A stretch of DNA of 64,000 nt from contig JAZARR010000059.1 in NCBI GenBank assembly GCA_037389465.1, positions 7,091,001 through 7,155,000 on the forward strand, read 5' to 3'. Below, one piece after another: positions 1-13,610 of the stretch (the stretch's first letter is position 1; every line of letters begins with the position of its first letter). The notes below the pieces were generated by a model. The model had not been told where the DNA came from. It did not search any database and saw only the letters and a program-made list of their open reading frames with translations. A program made the translations under genes and the position numbers. The stretch is from Baylisascaris procyonis (taxonomy: Eukaryota; Nematoda; Chromadorea; Rhabditida; Ascarididae).

Positions 1-972
1 AAAGCTGCTCAGATCATTTCTTCCAAAAATACCACGTTGAATTAATGCCACATATAACGTATAATTTTATTAGCAGAGGTCTGCTGGGACTCAACACAGT
101 AGTGATGGCATGAGTTCAACAAAATGTAGTAAAAATTCATGAAGTGGTTCTCCGCATCAAGATTTGATGAAAATCTAAGCGTTTTAAGGGAATCATAGCT
201 CCAGTTTTCTTTTCACTGCTTCAAATACTGACTTTTTAAGTAATAAAATAGGGCCTCATAGAACATCTCGATGGCTCATGCCTGGCTATTTATCACTTTA
301 TTTACGATTATTTTTATCTGTACCAATAATTTGCAGTTTAGCAACATCGATTCTTACTTCCAGTCTATAAATCATAGGAAACTCAAAAAGGCAAAGCGCC
401 GGCTTATGGAAATTGATAACTTTTTTAAATCCATTATTTTGTCAATGGTAATATTGCCAGATGGCTGTCAGTTGCATCATCTGTGGCTAATAAATTCATC
501 ATTTATGTTCATGTCTCCGCTGTAAATTAATTGGATTAGTCGGTTTATCTGAATACAACGCTTCGTTTCGACTAAATTCAAATCATAAATCTTTTGCTCT
601 TAGTGGTACAAAAAGACGAACATATTAGGATGCACCTTGTTTATAGTTTGATTTGTTACTGAATGAAAAATATTCATTTAATTTCCTTAAAAGAGACAAC
701 GTAATACATATAAAGTGTAAACAGGTAAACAACACATGACGTATAAAACAAAATTAGACAACGTGAAATTATCATCGAAATAATAATGTATTGGTGATGT
801 CATATCAACAACGCTTCTTTCAAATATTTGGGGAAAAACTCCACAGTCTTGTGGCTGCCCTATCTTACTGATTGACCATAGGGGTTGCAATTCTAAACAA
901 GAATGCCGAGAAAAAACAATACCGCTTCGGTGACGTATGCGACTGAAATCAAATGCCCACTGTATTTATTGG

Positions 973-1099
<127 letters not shown>

Positions 1100-2333
1100 G
1101 CAAAGAGATACCCCATGCGTAACTTTTAACTAACTAAACAAAATTGATAAGCTAAGAAATTCGAAAAAGTTTTGCAAATAGGCTATATCAACTCAAAGGA
1201 GACAAAAAGTGGAAGTGGTTGAACTTTCCCTCTTGAACAGAGCACTTGCATCATTCAGAGTAGTGAATTCTCATCACGTTTCATTATTGAAAATGACTTC
1301 TCTGTGCGCTCTTAGCAACCACATTCCAGAGCTCGCAATTTCATAGCAAATAAAAACGAGGAAAGGTCACGTTATTAATGTTCCTATATCACAACCTGGG
1401 AGCACTGAATCCTCGGAAAAATTTTCACATAGTGGATTTACAGCCCAACTTTACGACGTTCAAATATTACCTATAACACTCACTTCCATATCAATACCTC
1501 CTTGATGAGCTTCACGAGAAAACAGACCCCAGTGGATTAGCCACTGCCCATAGGGCAATCACGGAACACTATTAAAAGTGAAATGCTTTTCGCAGTGAAG
1601 TGATCTTGAATAGTTGGCTGTTCCGTTGTGATATCAGCGACGAAGTTTTCAATACGCTAAAGGTAGGCCGGATCTATAATTTTAAAGTACCCCTTAGGAA
1701 TGCTGCAGCAGCTCAATCATGGTTAGCTGGTGTTCAGAACAATGTGTTCTAACTAGTGGAATTGACAAAATAACAAGCTCACGTAGAACAGATAACAACA
1801 TTCAGTGCTAAAATCACTTTTGAGATGATGCATATCCTTTAGTTATATCGAAGTGTAAATTGAAGCTGAGATGAAGCATAATTTGCGACATGTGGATGAT
1901 CACGAACCGATGCATCCAAATGTATTTCTTGGTGCACTTGTGGGGAGCACAGCGAGCGAACGGATATGATGATGCATCTCGAACGTCTCCGGTTAATTTT
2001 ATTTAATTATTGCGGAGCAACTGAATCAACTCTTTGCCACTTTTTAACGGCGTTAATATTATTTTTCATGTGCGGTTTCTCGCCCTCATCTCATTATCCT
2101 TCGCAGCAAACAATACTCAAAGCGTGCTGAGCCTTTCTAGATCTTGAAATGCAATCTGCTTGCTGACCTTCACTCATCTTGCCTTAAAAAATTGCTAGCA
2201 AACGTAATCTGATTTTAATTTCTCTAATGCGATCTAAATGTCACATGACGTGGATTTCATTCGGATAACCTTCTGCAGTTAGGAATGCAAAAATAAGGGT
2301 TAGCACCTTTCATGACTAAAGCAGGTTTAAGAT

Positions 2334-2350
2334 GACACGCTAAGCGTGTC
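2334..2350. repeat. 7-bp-stem hairpin
   Basis: A perfect inverted repeat, GACACGC and GCGTGTC around a TAA spacer. It sits immediately before a GC-richer, coding-looking block. Confidence 0.7.
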
Positions 2351-2499
2351 TTCGGGGGGATAAAGTTTGATGCAGTCCATCGTAACGTCGAGCAAAATAT
2401 ATCTCGAGTGATCCTACGACTACGCGCATCTGGCAAAAGACGTTTTGGTGCCGCCGTTTTAGCGATGGGAGAGCTTGCTGTCGAGAACCTTTCACTTTG
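2345..2499 (+). CDS. Candidate exon, unknown protein
   Basis: An open frame of about 50 codons, mixed and basic in composition, containing VILRLRASGKRRFG and LAMGELAVENLSL. It runs into a good donor, TTTG|GTAAGTAG, at 2500. The upstream acceptor (CGCTAAG) is weak, and an in-frame TGA lies just before it. No neighbouring exon was found and I do not recognise the protein. The opposite strand is also open here, so it may be a remnant or a chance frame. Confidence 0.25.
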
Positions 2500-3012
2500 G
2501 TAAGTAGCATGTTAAGAGGGTACCACACTCCGCACGATGCTAGTGTCTAACAATGCAAACAACATATTTTAGGAGCCATAGTTCCAACCTCTTATAAAAA
2601 TAAGGAACGCTAGTTCAAAAACAACATACAGCAGGGAGTTTGTTTCGTTGATCTTTGATAAAATGTACTGTTAAGATACGGCAAAAAGGTTGGGTAGAGC
2701 ATAAGTTAGAGCATAAAGAAAGGAACTGCAATAAAAACTGGCTGTATAGGATTGAATTCACAAATGAGGTTATGACGCTTAGAAGACGAAAAAATTAGTT
2801 CATGCAATGAAGAAATTAGTAAGAATGTTGCCAAAGGAGCTATATGAAAGAAATGACCCCGTAATGCATCACGCGCTTCCTGGGTAATTAGATAAAATAT
2901 TCGAAGCAATTAAACTACTCTGCATTTGGCGAAGTGCTACGGCGTCTTAGTCATTCATAATGCTATGACTTCAGGAGTCGAAAGCAAGATAGGGAAAAGG
3001 CGCAGCCGCTTT

Positions 3013-3075
3013 TACACTATCAGTATATACACTATCAGTTAACATCTCAAATACACTATCAGTCGACATCTGAAA
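3013..3075. repeat. Short tandem repeat
   Basis: TACACTATCAGT occurs three times (3013, 3028, 3052). The last two copies belong to a 24-bp unit that also contains an ACATCT block. Confidence 0.85.
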
Positions 3076-6000
3076 GAAATGAATGGTGGACTTAAAAATT
3101 CAGTCAGCAATTTGTTCAGAATAATACCGGGGATGCGTTTCCACTTCTCCAATATTCTGAAGAAAAAAGCACCCCGTAAATTGTGCGTCATCCGCTCGCA
3201 GGTGTATTACTTCTTTATTGCCAATTTCCTTTTCTTGTGCATTAAAATTTACTAGAGCACCCTTATATTCAAGGATCATCTTAGGGATCCCGAACTGCCG
3301 GCCTAGGAATTTTCCCTTCTATTCTTAGAAGTAATAAAACATTCACTGTAGAAGTGGACACATCTTTTGCAAGAAAAGCTAAATTTCTGCATCTGTTTTC
3401 ATAGGTGAGGTTGTCTTATGCATTTCTGAAACAACATTTGCAAGATTTCACATCACCAACATGTACGGCTGCCACACCCTTGTTAGAAAATACAGCCGCT
3501 GAACGCGGTTGTTGCGTGATGAGAAAAGGACACTCCATCAGCCTAATGCCGTATTGTTCCTACCGCAGCACATCTAAAGCAATTTGCGGAAAGAAATAAA
3601 GCAATAAGAACATTATTAACATTGCCTTTCAGGGTCTCCGACGACCAATAAAAATTCAACACGTCTGAACACGCCATCATAAAGTATAACAATAGAGATT
3701 GATGTCTCTCGTATTAAGGAGGGGATGATATACAGAGCGTCAATAATGGGTGATCATACCTCCGTTTAAAATAGCGCATAATCCAAAAGACATAATGATC
3801 ACGATTAGTGGCTGTCAAAATTTCTCAGGAAAGGCGCTATTTCGAGTGAACAGCGAAATAAATTTTTGTTGAGGAAGTCTTAAGCTGGTGATTTTTCTAT
3901 TGCATATTGCTGTAGAATGAAACTGCATACATGTACGCTCCTTGCGTGGTCAAGCCTTAGCCGTCTGAAAAAGTTACATCAGCGCATTATTGGTGCGGGT
4001 GGTAAGAATAATTCTTTTTCAAAAAGCCCCTAGTACGCATAAATTACTCAAAACATTTGTCGAGAATTACATTCAAAGAATCGTTAATGTTATTTCACGA
4101 AAACTTCATAAAAAGAATATTTAGTAGCATAACTACATCATTACACAATTGCAACCCAAATGAACGTTGAAAGTTGACAACTTTAAACAAACATTTATAT
4201 ACGAAAGTAACGCAGAGGTGAATACAAATCTGAATTTACGAAGATTGGTGAGCCGCTTGAGAGGAATTTGCATCTTTATTCAATCCTTTCATTCTCTTCT
4301 TTGAGCCATAATTTTCTCATAAACTAGCAATTTTCATTTCTGGATGGTATCCTCATTTCAGAGACCTATCCTGACAATCCATTTCTACTTAAGCAGCCCA
4401 CTCAACTGAACATATGCACAAACAAGCAAAACTCTCAAGTATTGGGAACAGATTCAAATAGAAAACAAAAAAATTGTTATTACAACGCTTAGTGTACAAA
4501 CAATAAGCTTCAAAAATACTAAACTCAATTTTGAGATCACTGTACAAAAAATCGAGGTGTTAGACAACGAGATGCAGGTACGCTTGAAATGCAATTTTCA
4601 ACAGATTGTGAAATCAGTGAGGCAGGCACAATAGTCCCAACTGGTCTCATATCACAGTGTTTTAAGGGACTTAAATCACCGAAACACCAACACGATTCGA
4701 TGTAGAAAAAAAAAAAAAACAGTGAGGCGCAAATGAAAGAACTAAGCAACTTTTTGAGATCATCACATAGTAAAAGGCTTCAAGAGGACACAAGTGAACA
4801 ACTAGGAGGATCAAAAAAAAAAAAAAACACACTAAACAAATACTAGCACGATTGGACTTATTGACTCCAGAAATTGTAACAGCGTAAACAGTTTGTGAGG
4901 CAAATGCTACAAGGACGCACTAGAAAATATTATTAAAGCGAAAAAAAGAAGTTTTTCGCATGGATGATCAATCTCCTTTTTGCAAATAGAAACTTAAAAC
5001 GTATACAGATAAATATCGCAATTATTAACAATTATGCAACCGAAAAACATTAGGAATCCCAGATAATCTCAATGATACAACCAGTAAGAGATGACCACCA
5101 CGCACTGGCATCGAACATAGTTAACTAGTGCATAAACGATGAGAACATAATTCGAGTCGCATGAGAATGCAAAAAACATTTCTTTTATGCAAAATGAGGT
5201 TGCAAAACTCTATAAAAGTTTATTATAGGCACATTTCCTATCAAGTGAGCTTTTGACTAACGATTGTAAATGCTCGCAGGGCCCTCATTCTCTCCAAAAT
5301 CGGCCTTCCTTATCACACTCACTCAACTGTTACTTGATTAGGCTGGTGAAAGCATGCTTTTCCTTCCTATCACTTCGCACATTTTTTGACATCACCTCTT
5401 ACTTATTTACAAACCATGAAAAACGGTGATAACGTAAATGTTGAAACAGAAAGAACCAAGAAAGGAACTGAAACAAAAAGAATTTCAATAAGCAGAAAGA
5501 CTAATAAGTACAAAATAGAATATGCCTGCGACAGGCGAGAATAAAACGGCTATAAAACAGGATGTGTGAAGTTGTGCGAGCAACAGTTCGAAGTCAAGAT
5601 CTTCAAAGCAAGGCAAACTCTTACTCCACTTAAAAAATGCACAGAATCAAGATAACTGGAAACATAAACAATATGAACATTTGATGTAAACTCTCGAGCG
5701 AATGTTAAATATTATAAAACGCACGAAAGTAAATTAAGCTAAGTAAATGATGAATGTTGTCGTGCTCTACAGTGTATTTCCACGTGGTGCCTTTCTAATA
5801 CAGCAAATGAATGATCGCTGATACCGCACGAGTTAAGGATCACTGCATCTAATAAAAATAAATACGTGGAAGATGATTATATCCGTCATATAATTCAAGA
5901 AATGCCCCCAACTCATTTTTTAAGATGTCTAGACGCAAAGCCACTACGCCACAAAGTATAACGGATAAACGTAGCGTTATGGCAAGAAGAACGTCCATTT

Positions 6001-7699
6001 ATGAAGTGCCATGAATCGAGAAAACACGGCTATTTGTTATATGGACGATGCGGTAAAACAACTGAACGACGCTACACACATATATCGGTATTCGCATGAC
6101 AAAAAAAAAAGAATCGCTACGCTGAACTATCAATATTGAAAACATGGAGTATCGCAAGAGAGACCCGGCATAAAAACTCATCTTTTCAGGCAATCTTTTA
6201 GCACCACCATTTGAGACAACCGCTAAGTAAGAGGTCAGAAATTTGCTGTCAGATAAGATGATGCCGCGATCCCAATTGCAATGCAGCTCGAAAACAGTAT
6301 CCTTGAAAGAACGTCAGTCACAAAGGGCTATAGCTAAGGAAATGAGGGTGGGAAGAGTAGAATGTGGGCCAATAGAGACTCTCCAAGGCTGAAATTCCAG
6401 TGAAGGAGATAGGGAATTCCGCTTCTAAACCACAGCCAAGTGTTTTTCTGAGCTTCCGTTGCCATTTTTTGGTGCCTACTTGATCTTATTTAAAAGCTAT
6501 TCGGCGTCCAATTAGCCGAAGCACAAATAAACACCTTTAAAAAATCATTTCATAGCATAAAATGCTCATGAATGGTATCTTCTGTGATGACTACAATGAC
6601 GATTAGATGGAGTTACTATAAACAGAATTCGGTTTCAATAACGCAGTGCTATCAGCAATTTCCACTCACTTCAGAAGTTATGCAACTATAAAATCATGAC
6701 TAAAGGATTCAATACAACAGGTATTTCTTGGTATACGAAGTGCTTATAGATCTATGGAAAGCATACCTTTCTGTTGAATAACCCTCTCAAGAAATCCTGC
6801 ATTTTTGAAGTTCACCTCACTCTCATATTTGCAAGTATTCTTCACTAAATTTATTGGTCTACCATGAGTTTATCCGACAGAACTTACAGGGAGCTCAAAA
6901 GTGCACTTATTTTTGCAGTGCGATGCATCGTTCCTTAGATGAGGCCGATAAAAAAATTGTTGGCTTCGTTCCTTCACGCTACAATCGCAGCTAGGATGCT
7001 AGATGTATTCCGTACGTACTCTCACGACATCCAAATTACTCTCAAGTTCACTAATGTAAGCCGCCTAAGTTTACTGGGTCTCATAGCCACAATGAAACAA
7101 TTCTTCACCATGGAATCAAAATTCAATTTCATATAATCAGAAAGGAGAAAATGTTTAGGAATAAGTTGTCCTTTAAAGATATTCATATGATACAAAATCC
7201 ATCTTCGGTGCTGTCATACAGCGGTAGAGGGATAAAACCAACGACTGATGAGGAAAATATCCCCAATTTAAAAAAGAGATGCATTAGGACAACGAGATAG
7301 ATGATAATAATACAAAGATAAAAAGTTTTCAACTTAAGAACGTGACGGCGCGTAACGTGAAATTCAAGCGAATTGATCGCGGCGATTTTCAAATAGGCAC
7401 AATTCGTCTGAGGTAGACAAGTGAACATGTGTAACTTTTGAAAGCAAAAAAAAGCAATAATTTTTGAAATGCAAATTCATACTTAAGGAGATCATATTCG
7501 CGAATTATATCACCATTTCCAAATCACTAAACGATGCTGCAGTGCTTGGATACATAAATGAAAATAGGAACATCCTGGCAGTAATAAAGGATAGCAATTC
7601 AATTAACAATCTTTACATAAAGAAGAAAAAAAATAAATGATGTAAAAGTGATATACGATACTGGGCGATGTACACGGATGACGGTTGGAGGGACGGTGC

Positions 7700-10600
7700 T
7701 TAAATGGCCCGTCCAATCGACTGAAGATACTGCTGTGCAGCAGCAACCTGTAATAACGCAACGATCACTATTCAAGATTTTTTGCTGTACTGTACTCCCA
7801 ATGTATAAGGAAAATTGAACATATGTTAAGATGTGGGGATGAGTTTACTTTTTCTGATGCCATTTCTGCGTAAATGCAAACAAAAAAGCCATGAAGGCAT
7901 AACGAGACTATACAAACTGATATGTTGCAGTAAAAACTCTATGTGCACAATGGTGTTAATAACCTAAATGAAATAACGCCAACCACTACCTCGTCTCTAT
8001 AGCAAGGCTCAACCGCCATTCGATCGCGGATGCGAGTGAGAAGCCTGCCGAGCATGTTGAGACCTCTCCACTGCGATGGATCCACCGCTTGAGGCTCTTC
8101 CATTCCCAGTCCTATACCCCAACGTTGATCACGTGGGTTGCACTCCACCAAAACTGTCGATAGGGTTCGAAAGAGTTCCTGTCGCAACTCCGGATTCTGC
8201 TGATACTGAAAACAAATAACTACGACGTGAAAAGCAAACAAGCGCTTATGATTTGAATAACTACTTCGTCGAACGTACTGCACTGCAAGAGACACACATC
8301 TCTTCAAACAACTTTACAGTCTTCCTTCGATTTGCAGATGCAGGCCACCTATGAAGTGTGCGTAATCAGCCTAAAAGCAAGCAGTAAGCCACTATTGAAA
8401 AACTGGTTAAAATCCTTATACGTCAATCATACCAAACTTCAAAGAAACAAACCGAAATCCTTTCGCTTGCACTCTCGCTACATGTTATGGCCATGCGTTA
8501 TTACGAATCGGAAAGAAAATTTACCTGACTCTCTAAATGATAGTACCGCATCAGCTGGTTCTGCACCACACTAAAGCTATGAAATTTCAGCTGCAACCTT
8601 TACATGCAACAATAAACTCACGAAACATCAATCAATAAAGACAATTCACGCGTATAAATTCGAAGATTTGCTCCCCAGTAAACCGTTCGAAATAACAACA
8701 TCGCTATAACGATTCTCGGTGTAGAGGCAGAATGAGTTCCACTATACGGGAACAGCTAATTTCAATGATGATCTTTCCTGCTATCAACGCTTCTATATCA
8801 CTCTTGAGAGATTTCATACCGAACTATCCGATATGAAGGCAACGACTGCAGTATGCTTACAGCAAGTACAGCAAGAAATATACCTTCCTTAAATTGGCGA
8901 TTGCCATGACCTGGTGGGAAACGCGATTCCATACTTTCTGGTCGAATTTTCGCACCTTCGAGCCGATTACTTTCATCTGCTTTGGGTTCTTCGCCGCCAA
9001 AATTAACGCTGCTGACTCTTCATCGCCAAATACTTCTGTTGAAAAAATTTCACCGTGTTTTTTCAAAAAGTTATTGCAACAGCCCACTGAGAAAAAATAT
9101 ACAAAAATTAAACTGACTAGAATTCTATCTTAAAACAGGCAGATTATAAAATTAAGAGCGGCTTCATGCTTGCATATTATTGCAATAAACTGCTGTTTAT
9201 GTAGAAGGGACATAGATTTCTGGAGAAGAATATTTCCTAAGCACAGCAAAACCACAAAAAAAAAACAACTCTCACTTTGAAATAGATAAAATTACGCTTG
9301 GCTAAGAGCAGCGAGGAAAAACATGAAACTTGGGAAAATTAGCATCGACTACACCGCAACACAAAACATTCAGCTGATAGAACAAAACAAATTTGCACTG
9401 AACTGCTGCGCAGAGTGGAATCCTTTGATGTATTTATTCTGCGATTTCATTGGAGAAAAAAGGTCTAGCGTAAAAGACCGACACGACGCCATCTCGTCAC
9501 ATTAGGGTGGGCACTACATTATGCACCCGAAGACTGGAAAAAACTATGAATTTTTTTCTCGCCTTATACTGAGGGAGGGAAGATAGGGTTCTAACTTGAC
9601 ATTTCCCAGAGGACCTCTCTCTTTTTTTGCGCTTTCGTTCTTTTGTTGCGGTTAATCGACTCCGGTTTTCAAATCAAATCATTTTGTACAACGGTAATGC
9701 TCTGTCCCCTCTAAGCAGAGACCTGTACACACCTTCCGGATACCGGATAGCTTAAAAATAAAAACGAAAGGTTAAAAATATAGGTGGCGTGAAATATCTC
9801 GTAAGGAATATGTAAGTTGTGCATAGTGTGAATGTGTAAAACTGCAAGTGGAATTACTGCAAATAAGATCAGCGCAATCTGCGCGGTGATACACAGAGCG
9901 GTAGTGGGTTGAGGATTTAGTTAGGACTCGCACACGCCGCATAGGTCTTAAATAAAACATTAACTGCTCTAGATGAGATCCAGGGAGAATAAAAATGGTC
10001 TCGTTGTTTGACCTTCATATTCCTCGAAAGCAAAAAAGACAAAAAACTGCGACAAGATGCCAGAAGAAAATCCCTCACTCGCTTTCCAATACATATAGTA
10101 CTGCTCAGTGCAGAGGAATTGCATATTATCGATGCGCAAACGTGGACATATGTAATGATTGCTGAAGACATATCGATCCGTAAAGAACAACGTTAACGGT
10201 ACATTCTGCGATGACATTTTCACTGGAGCTATCGACGCCTGAAAACTCATGCAAAATTCTTGCTCGTCATAAATCTGACATATATTAGACAGTAATGTAG
10301 CTTCAGAAGCGTCGAGTAGGCTTCGGTCTCCTGTCTTGTAGCTTACAACAGCGTCTAGAACTTCATATTTTAAGCTGTAATACGTTTCTAACCTATGAAA
10401 GCTTCACGATCTACGGTTATACGTAAGAACAGAAGCATGCTACGGTGGCTATTATTAGACTTGTTGTGAGTCAGCCAATCGGTTGATTTCGGTGAAAAGA
10501 GTTGTGAATTCAGTAGATTTCTTTCTGAGAAGTCAAGCAATTTGGGTATGATCATTGTTAGAGCGTTTTCTCGTGACACTACTTCAAGTACAAAAAAAGC

Positions 10601-13183
10601 AACTGTGCATCCCTGATAGTGTACATTTAAAAACGATAAGCTGGCATACATCTAGCAGCAAATTCGCGTCATGCTTATGCATAATCGAAAATTTTTTATC
10701 TTACCAAGAGGATACGCATATAAGCTCCAGCAAAAGAAACAACTGTGAATTTGTTGGGAACGACTTACTGAAAATCCGTTATCTGGAAATCAACAGATGG
10801 TGAATCGACAATGTGCGGTAGTTGCAGTAAGAATGCATCGAATATTAACGTAAAGCTTTTTAACATAATGCAGCCTTGTTATTTAATATTGCTCACCGTA
10901 CCTAACTTCTGACATAAAACGTCCAAAAATACTGAATCCGTATAGCGTTCCGTAAGATGAATCCTGGTCCCTGTAAACCTGACTACATTGCACACCTTAA
11001 GATTTTTTACTTTGGAAGTTTTCAGATTATAGAAGAGTAATGCTTAATTTGAGATTATGCTGAAAAATTATCCACGAGTTTTCTGATATATCCTCCAACA
11101 GTCTCTTTGCTTTTGCTCCCCATCGCAGTTGTTGTGGTCATCGTTTTCACTTGGCACGCAAGACATGCTCATCGAACAACGTTCTACACAGCTTCCAGTA
11201 TAGAGTGGTGCGGGTTTGGAATAGGCTTCCGGAAAATGTTGTGAAGGCTGGGAATTTGACTGTATTTATGTATCGTCCAAAACGTTTCAATCTGAGCTCC
11301 ACTCTAAGAATGGTTCATTGAAAATTCGTCAAGGAGGCGCCAGGTTTTAAGCTATCGATCATGAACGTGTGTGGTGTGTTTTGCAGTGCTGCTTTATGAT
11401 ACGTTCCCAGACGACGTTTTTCGGGTTATGCGCATGTGTTGTTCTTGTATTCCACTGTTTCAGTGCAGTCTTCTTTGTTCTTCTATGAATAAAGATTCTT
11501 TTGTGAATAAAGTACGCTATCGCCAAGCGCAAAACCGAATCATACAGACTGCTGCTGCAAAAGTTAGCGGAAAGCTGGATGGTATACAAGAAATGAAGTC
11601 ATCCATGAGGTTTCAATTTAACAGAAAAAAAAACTCTCAACTTACAGCTGGAGATGATGAATATATGTTATACAGTGCCTCGGTGGTCACGATCGGCGTC
11701 GTAGGATCCGAACAAAGCGGACGAGCTTGCAAACAGCCACCATGCTCATAAGGGTTCTCTTGCGAAGTGTGGATTAGCGTAGTACCGCGATTATTCCAAG
11801 ACCGTCTCCAACTTCTTAAACAACTTTTTGAGTAGATAAAATCGGAACACTGCTCTGCTTCTATTTAAAATTTCATCCCAATTCCTTAGGCAACGCTCGA
11901 AAGGCTGAACTATATGAATATGCTTAACCAAACAATGCATTTACGAGCGAAAGTGAGCAGCCGAATGGTCATGCTATGCTCCGGAAGTATTCGGCTCGGT
12001 CCTGTCTATCGACCGCGAAGGTCGATTACGGTAAAGTAAGAGTTGAGGCTTATGGTAGTAATTCCTCAGTGAATGAATGCTGCTGGCTGTGAACAGCAGT
12101 GCGGTGCTCGCATGCAGCAGGCTATCGATGCAAATGCGCTACGAATTTAAAGCAAACAGAATAATGCCAGAGCAATAAGAGCATTCCTTTATGCAAGTTG
12201 CTAGAAACCTGAATGGACAAAGCAGGATACCTACAGCTCCCCCTTGAAGGAATTTTTTTTGGTAGGATCCAGGAAAAAACAGGCACAAAACGTACGACCG
12301 CAACTTCCGCCATTTTTTTAAAGTTTTGTACTTCAAAGTAAGCGCAGATTTGTTTAGATGCATCTCTTGCGAATTAGTAATCAAAATGGATCCGCCTCTA
12401 ATTAACCGCAACAATTAGACTTGTTGTCGAACAACCACCATTTGTCGAACTTTTTTCTTTCGATACCTGTCCTCTGGATGAGCATGCAGGAGAAGGATGG
12501 ACACAGTAAGTTGTTAGCAATGCTGTGATGAGGAGTATACCTGGAGAGGAGGAGGCAGAGAAAGGGACGAGATAACGATGCGTCGGCGCTTTTAAGAGCA
12601 GGTCGAAAAAATTCGCAAACATTCCTTTACCTCTATAGTTCAGGTGTTGCGAGCTCTACAGACCTTGAAGGTTGGCGAGGAAAAGTTCATATATGGGGGA
12701 AAACGTCATATGTAGGTAGTTACAAGCATACACGCACACAACTGTATGTGTGAAAATAATAGGTGAATGCAAAGAAGCGAGTTTTTCTGAACTAACAGCC
12801 TGCATAACAGTTGCATTGTATTTTCAGTGGAACGTTTCGACGAAGGTTTATTAAGAATGCTTTTGGGCGGTAGCGCTGTTCTTAACCACAAAATGACCAC
12901 GTTTTGAAAAGGCTTTATTTCACTAATACTACACCTTTGAAACACTCAATAAAACCAACCTCATATGCAACCCTGAAAATCAGACTCTATGAATAGGTCT
13001 TCGATCTCTATTTGGCTCTGCCAAATTAGTAATATATACAGAACGAAAGATTTCAAGATGAAAACTAGTTCACCTCCTGGAAGAATCAGACGAGTCCGAT
13101 GAAGAGCTGGATGCAGAGCTGACGCGAGAGCGCGTATTTCCACGTGGACTGTGCCGTGCCAGCGGCGAATGTAGTCGACTCAT
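7700..13183 (-). CDS. NADAR-domain (YbiA-like) protein, six exons
   Basis: Exons in order of translation: 13183-13074, 11814-11646, 10238-10079, 9035-8884, 8205-7990 and 7747-7700. All have GT..AG borders and compatible phases, giving 284 residues and TAA. Residues 1 to about 95 are Ser/Arg/Pro-rich and look disordered. The rest matches the NADAR domain in order: FSNHYICP, then [15 protein letters not shown], then the helix ending [16 protein letters not shown], then [47 protein letters not shown] and a short C-terminal helix. NADAR proteins (YbiA, the COG3236 group) act on ADP-ribose and related N-glycosidic substrates. They have been linked to guanine de-ADP-ribosylation and to riboflavin-pathway damage control. 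The substrate here is inferred only. The YYMYWKA codon splits across a phase-1 intron and reads through cleanly. Exons 3-6 are very secure. Exons 1-2 rest on phase, good donors and an ATG, and exon 1 overlaps an acidic frame on the other strand. Confidence 0.88.
11103..11321 (+). mobile_element. Non-LTR retrotransposon fragment (C-terminus of reverse transcriptase protein)
   Basis: A continuous frame ends at the TGA at 11319-11321 and reads [20 protein letters not shown], then [19 protein letters not shown] and a short tail. The RGH..L, then [FS]..RVV.VWN.LPE.VV.A pattern is the familiar C-terminal end of CR1/RTE-like LINE polymerases of worms. No finger, palm or endonuclease motif lies upstream, so this is a 5'-truncated relic. 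It sits inside an intron of the NADAR gene, on the opposite strand. Confidence 0.8.
11961..12505 (+). CDS. Two candidate exons of an unknown gene nested in NADAR introns
   Basis: Exon 11961-12030 (containing [18 protein letters not shown]) ends CG|GTAAAG. Exon 12419-12505 (containing [20 protein letters not shown]) starts after CAATTAG and ends CACA|GTAAGT. They join through one arginine codon with matching phase, and both look like ordinary globular coding sequence. A possible continuation, also in phase, is 12594-12672, then 13069-13132, then 13303-13353, ending in a very acidic tail. Its third piece has poor splice sites and overlaps NADAR exon 1. I do not recognise the protein. Open frames on the minus strand also cross this region. 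Confidence 0.33.
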
Positions 13184-13610
13184 TTCGTTACTTCCTACTC
13201 CACAGTGCTTTCTAAAGCTTGGTATCATTGGACGCGCCGTAACATCTATCGTTCAAATTTCGCGAAACAACATTTTTAAATCTCTTTCCCATTATATCAG
13301 GACAGCTGGTCCGAAGATGAAGATAGCCAAGCGAGCCTGAACTTTTAAGAAAAATAGAGCGAAGCAGTCCAAAGAACATCTAAGTCAAGGTGGGAAAACA
13401 ATTTGAAAACTCCCAAATAAGCGGGGACCAAAGTTAGGTTGGCCTTGGCAAACTGACCTCATAACCATTGATTTCCCCGTTTGAGTACTACCTCCTGAGT
13501 TTTCCATAAGGCGGATTTGAGCCTTTTATTATTCTCCGTCCTTTTCGTACACCAATGTCAGTAATTAAGTGACCTGAACAGATCATCGCACCCGTAAATA
13601 TATTTGGCAG
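13184..13610. promoter_or_regulatory. Short spacer between divergent NADAR and SERAC1 units
   Basis: 427 bp separate the NADAR ATG (minus) from the first recognised SERAC1 exon (plus). It may hold a shared promoter. If the plus-strand exons to the left are real, it could instead be the gap in an operon with trans-splicing at the TTTGGCAG acceptor at 13610. No clear TATA box or known operator is visible. An acidic open frame, 13303-13353, lies within it. Confidence 0.35.

Noticed and set aside
11371..11751. 126-codon plus-strand frame
   Set aside because: Crosses NADAR exon 2 on the other strand, whose donor (GTAAGTTGAG) and phase fit the gene better; no family motif.
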